Source of the DNA: JAGXLC01 sp041686375
Lineage (GTDB): Bacteria; Bacteroidota; Bacteroidia; Bacteroidales; UBA12077
Direction of reading: 5' to 3'
Length of the DNA: 64,000 nt
NCBI GenBank assembly: GCA_041686375.1
Contig: JAWLEB010000009.1
Span: forward strand, 1 to 64,000
Positions 62,088 through 64,000 of this stretch are shown piece by piece. The translations under genes and the position numbers were made by a program. Positions within the stretch are counted from its first letter, which is position 1, and each line of letters opens with the position of its first letter. The notes beneath the pieces are model-generated. The model made no database searches. It was not told the DNA's origin and saw only the letters and a program-made list of their open reading frames with translations.

Positions 62088-64000
62088 TGCAAAAAGATGT
62101 GCCAAATACAGAAAGAGAATTGGTTCATACGATAAAGAATCGTTGTAGAGTGTGTTATACATGTGTGAGGGAATGTCCGGCCAAAGCTATTAAAATCATT
62201 AATGGACAGGCTGAGATTCTTAATGAAAGATGTATAGCATGTGGAAACTGTATAAAGGTATGCAGCCAGGGTGCAAAAATGTTTATCGATACAACCTCTC
62301 ACCTGGAAGGAATTTTGAGTAACGGGAATAAAAATATTGCCATTCTTGCCCCAAGTTTTCCGGCTGAATTTTCCGATATTCCGAACTACAGAGATTTAGT
62401 GTCTATGATTCGTGCCCTGGGTTTTGATGTTGTCTCTGAAGTAGCTTTTGGAGCTGATTTGGTTGCAATGGAGTACAATAAATTGATACGCAATAACAAC
62501 AACAAACGGTATATTTCTTCTGATTGTCCGGCGATTGTCCAGTACATCGAAAAATATCATCCAGAAATAGTGCCTAACCTTGCTCCTGTAGCTTCTCCTA
62601 TGATAGCTATGAACCGGGTTATGAGGGCAAAATATGGAACAAATACCAATGTGGTTTTTATTGGTCCATGTATTGCGAAAAAAGCTGAATGTGACGAGGT
62701 TGACGAAATGGTAACCTTTGCTGAGTTAAGAGAAATTTTTGAACAAAAAGATATCGTTCCCGGGCAACAGGAACCTTCAGATTTTGATCCGCCTAAAAGT
62801 GGAAGAGGCGCTATATTTCCTGTGAGCAGAGGGTTGTTGCAAACAACGGGAATAAAGGATGATGTCTTTGACGGGAATATTATTGTTGCTGAAGGACGCA
62901 ATGATTTTCAGGAGGCGATTAAGGAGTTTGAAACCGGACATATTAAATCAAGACACCTTGAGTTGTTATGCTGCGAAGGATGTATTGTTGGGCCCGGAAC
63001 CACAAAAGGTGGAAGACCCTATGGACGAAGAATTCTTGTGCATAATTATGTTCAGGAAAAGATAGATAACTTTGATAAAGATGAATGGAAAAAGTATGTT
63101 GCAGAATGTAAAGATTTAGATCTTAGTGTTGGTTTTACGGAAAATGATAAGCGTATCTCATATCCAACAGAGCAAGAGATTGAGAAAGTTCTGAGATCAA
63201 TGGGTAAAAAAGAAGCTAAAGATCATCTCAATTGTGGCGCTTGTGGTTATGATACCTGTGAGGAGCATGCTATTGCTATTGTAAAAGGTTTGGCGGAAAA
63301 TGAAATGTGTTTGCCTTATACCATTGAAAAATTACATAATTCTGTAAATGAACTTGCTGTTTCTAATGAGAAGTTAATGTCTATGCAGCAGGCATTACGT
63401 CAGTCTGAAAAAATGGCAAGTATGGGGCAATTATCGGCAGGCATAGCTCATGAATTAAATAATCCACTGGGAGTTGTGATTATGTATGCCAACATCCTGC
63501 TTGAAGAAGTACCGGAAGATTCAGAGTTATATAATGACTTGAAGCTTATAGTTGAACAGACCCATCGATGCAAAAAGATTGTGGGAGGACTGTTGAATTT
63601 TGCACGTAAAAATCAGGTTTCAAGAACTGAAGTAGATACTGTGCAACTCATTGAAAATAGCTGTGATGCGGTTATTGTTCCGGATAATGTAAAAATGGTT
63701 GTGAAAACAGATAATTTGAATGGTCGGAAAGCATATCTCGATCAGGAGCAGATGACGCAAATTTTAACCAATTTGATAAAGAATGCTATTGATGCTATGC
63801 CTGACGGTGGTAAGCTTACCATTGAACTGGCAGATGATGAGCATTACACCATTTTCCGGGTACATGACACGGGCAAAGGAATCAAACCCGCGGATAAGGA
63901 GAAAATATTCGAACCTTTTTATACCACAAAAGGTATAGGGGAGGGAACAGGTCTGGGGTTAGCTACAGCTTATGGGATTGTGAAAATGCATAAAGGAAAA
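62087..64000 (+). CDS. Sensory [FeFe]-hydrogenase homologue fused to histidine kinase (3' end outside window)
   Basis: Open to the window edge, 638 residues visible; the final residues of the kinase are missing. Start ATG overlaps the previous stop by one base. Order: two [4Fe-4S] ferredoxins (CRVCYTCVRECP, CIACGNCIKVC), hydrogenase-like domain with SSDCPAI (Asp146, Cys147), IGPCIAKKAE and LCCEGCIVGPG (Cys295, Cys296, Cys299), a four-Cys domain (CGACGYDTC, Cys408), HisKA with phospho-acceptor His455 (SAGIAHELNNPLG), and HATPase with N box NLIKNAIDAMPDGG, DTGKGI, and FEPFYTTKGIGEGTGLGL. A cytosolic H2/redox-sensing kinase is inferred. No response regulator is visible. Same fold as the PAS protein at 55523-57385. 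Confidence 0.87.
   Translation, partial: MQKDVPNTERELVHTIKNRCRVCYTCVRECPAKAIKIINGQAEILNERCIACGNCIKVCSQGAKMFIDTTSHLEGILSNGNKNIAILAPSFPAEFSDIPNYRDLVSMIRALGFDVVSEVAFGADLVAMEYNKLIRNNNNKRYISSDCPAIVQYIEKYHPEIVPNLAPVASPMIAMNRVMRAKYGTNTNVVFIGPCIAKKAECDEVDEMVTFAELREIFEQKDIVPGQQEPSDFDPPKSGRGAIFPVSRGLLQTTGIKDDVFDGNIIVAEGRNDFQEAIKEFETGHIKSRHLELLCCEGCIVGPGTTKGGRPYGRRILVHNYVQEKIDNFDKDEWKKYVAECKDLDLSVGFTENDKRISYPTEQEIEKVLRSMGKKEAKDHLNCGACGYDTCEEHAIAIVKGLAENEMCLPYTIEKLHNSVNELAVSNEKLMSMQQALRQSEKMASMGQLSAGIAHELNNPLGVVIMYANILLEEVPEDSELYNDLKLIVEQTHRCKKIVGGLLNFARKNQVSRTEVDTVQLIENSCDAVIVPDNVKMVVKTDNLNGRKAYLDQEQMTQILTNLIKNAIDAMPDGGKLTIELADDEHYTIFRVHDTGKGIKPADKEKIFEPFYTTKGIGEGTGLGLATAYGIVKMHKGK

Noticed and set aside
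1..64000. CRISPR arrays, tRNA or rRNA genes
   Set aside because: No regularly spaced repeats, cloverleaf or rRNA segments were recognised by eye in the intergenic regions.

Overview
The window is AT-rich DNA from an anaerobic, fermentative member of the Bacteroidota, most likely close to the Bacteroidales or Marinilabiliales. This is inferred from several things: promoters of the Bacteroidota type (TTG or TTTG, 19-21 bases, TAnnTTTG), few Shine-Dalgarno sequences, a class III glutamine synthetase, the purM-prfA-pyrF-DUF2851 and ligA-DUF6913-dapA gene orders, OmpA/PD40/TPR envelope proteins, and two trimeric [FeFe]-hydrogenase operons. No 16S, tRNA or species marker is present, so genus is not claimed.

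Layout. 1-278 is a probable group II intron remnant. 386-18124 is mostly housekeeping: an rRNA/tRNA methyltransferase, a TPR lipoprotein, a prolyl oligopeptidase, pnp-rpsO, a K+ channel, DUF2851, pyrF, prfA, purM, an OmpA/PD40 protein and glnN. 18321-21439 holds an M20 dipeptidase and a trpB standing apart from other trp genes behind a trp attenuator (leader peptide with three consecutive Trp codons, antiterminator and terminator). 21550-29773 carries queE, a second OmpA/PD40 protein, a cyclase-HD fusion, an M49-like peptidase and an Omp85-like barrel. 29869-30072 is a peroxiredoxin that has lost its middle. 30209-40366 carries pabB, tilS, aroC, a radical SAM enzyme, a split LysO-type exporter next to arginine deiminase, a small membrane protein, a sulfotransferase-like protein and sucC.

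The right third is dominated by hydrogen metabolism. 40613-45133 encodes a complete electron-bifurcating-type hydrogenase (HydD-HydB-HydA-HydC). 45460-53905 is an interlude (VOC protein, M3 peptidase, COG3014 and LpoB lipoproteins, dapA, DUF6913, ligA). 54150-54341 is the C-terminal scar of a PEBP/YbhB gene, directly abutting a second hydrogen cluster (54342 to the window end). One arm encodes a SpoIIE-type phosphatase, a PAS-linked sensory hydrogenase homologue and a [2Fe-2S] thioredoxin-fold protein. The divergent arm encodes a second HydC-HydB-HydA set and, running off the window, a sensory hydrogenase fused to a histidine kinase.

Working together: the first hyd operon should couple NADH and reduced ferredoxin to H2 production. 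The second cluster looks like an H2- or redox-sensing circuit built from hydrogenase parts. The residue at the proton-relay cysteine position differs in all four hydrogenase-type proteins (Cys, Ser, Asn, Asp). The HydD-like and [2Fe-2S] thioredoxin-fold modules are arranged in opposite fused/separate states in the two operons. Near-perfect Rex-type operators sit at both hyd promoters, suggesting common control by the NADH/NAD+ ratio. These functional links are inferences from sequence.
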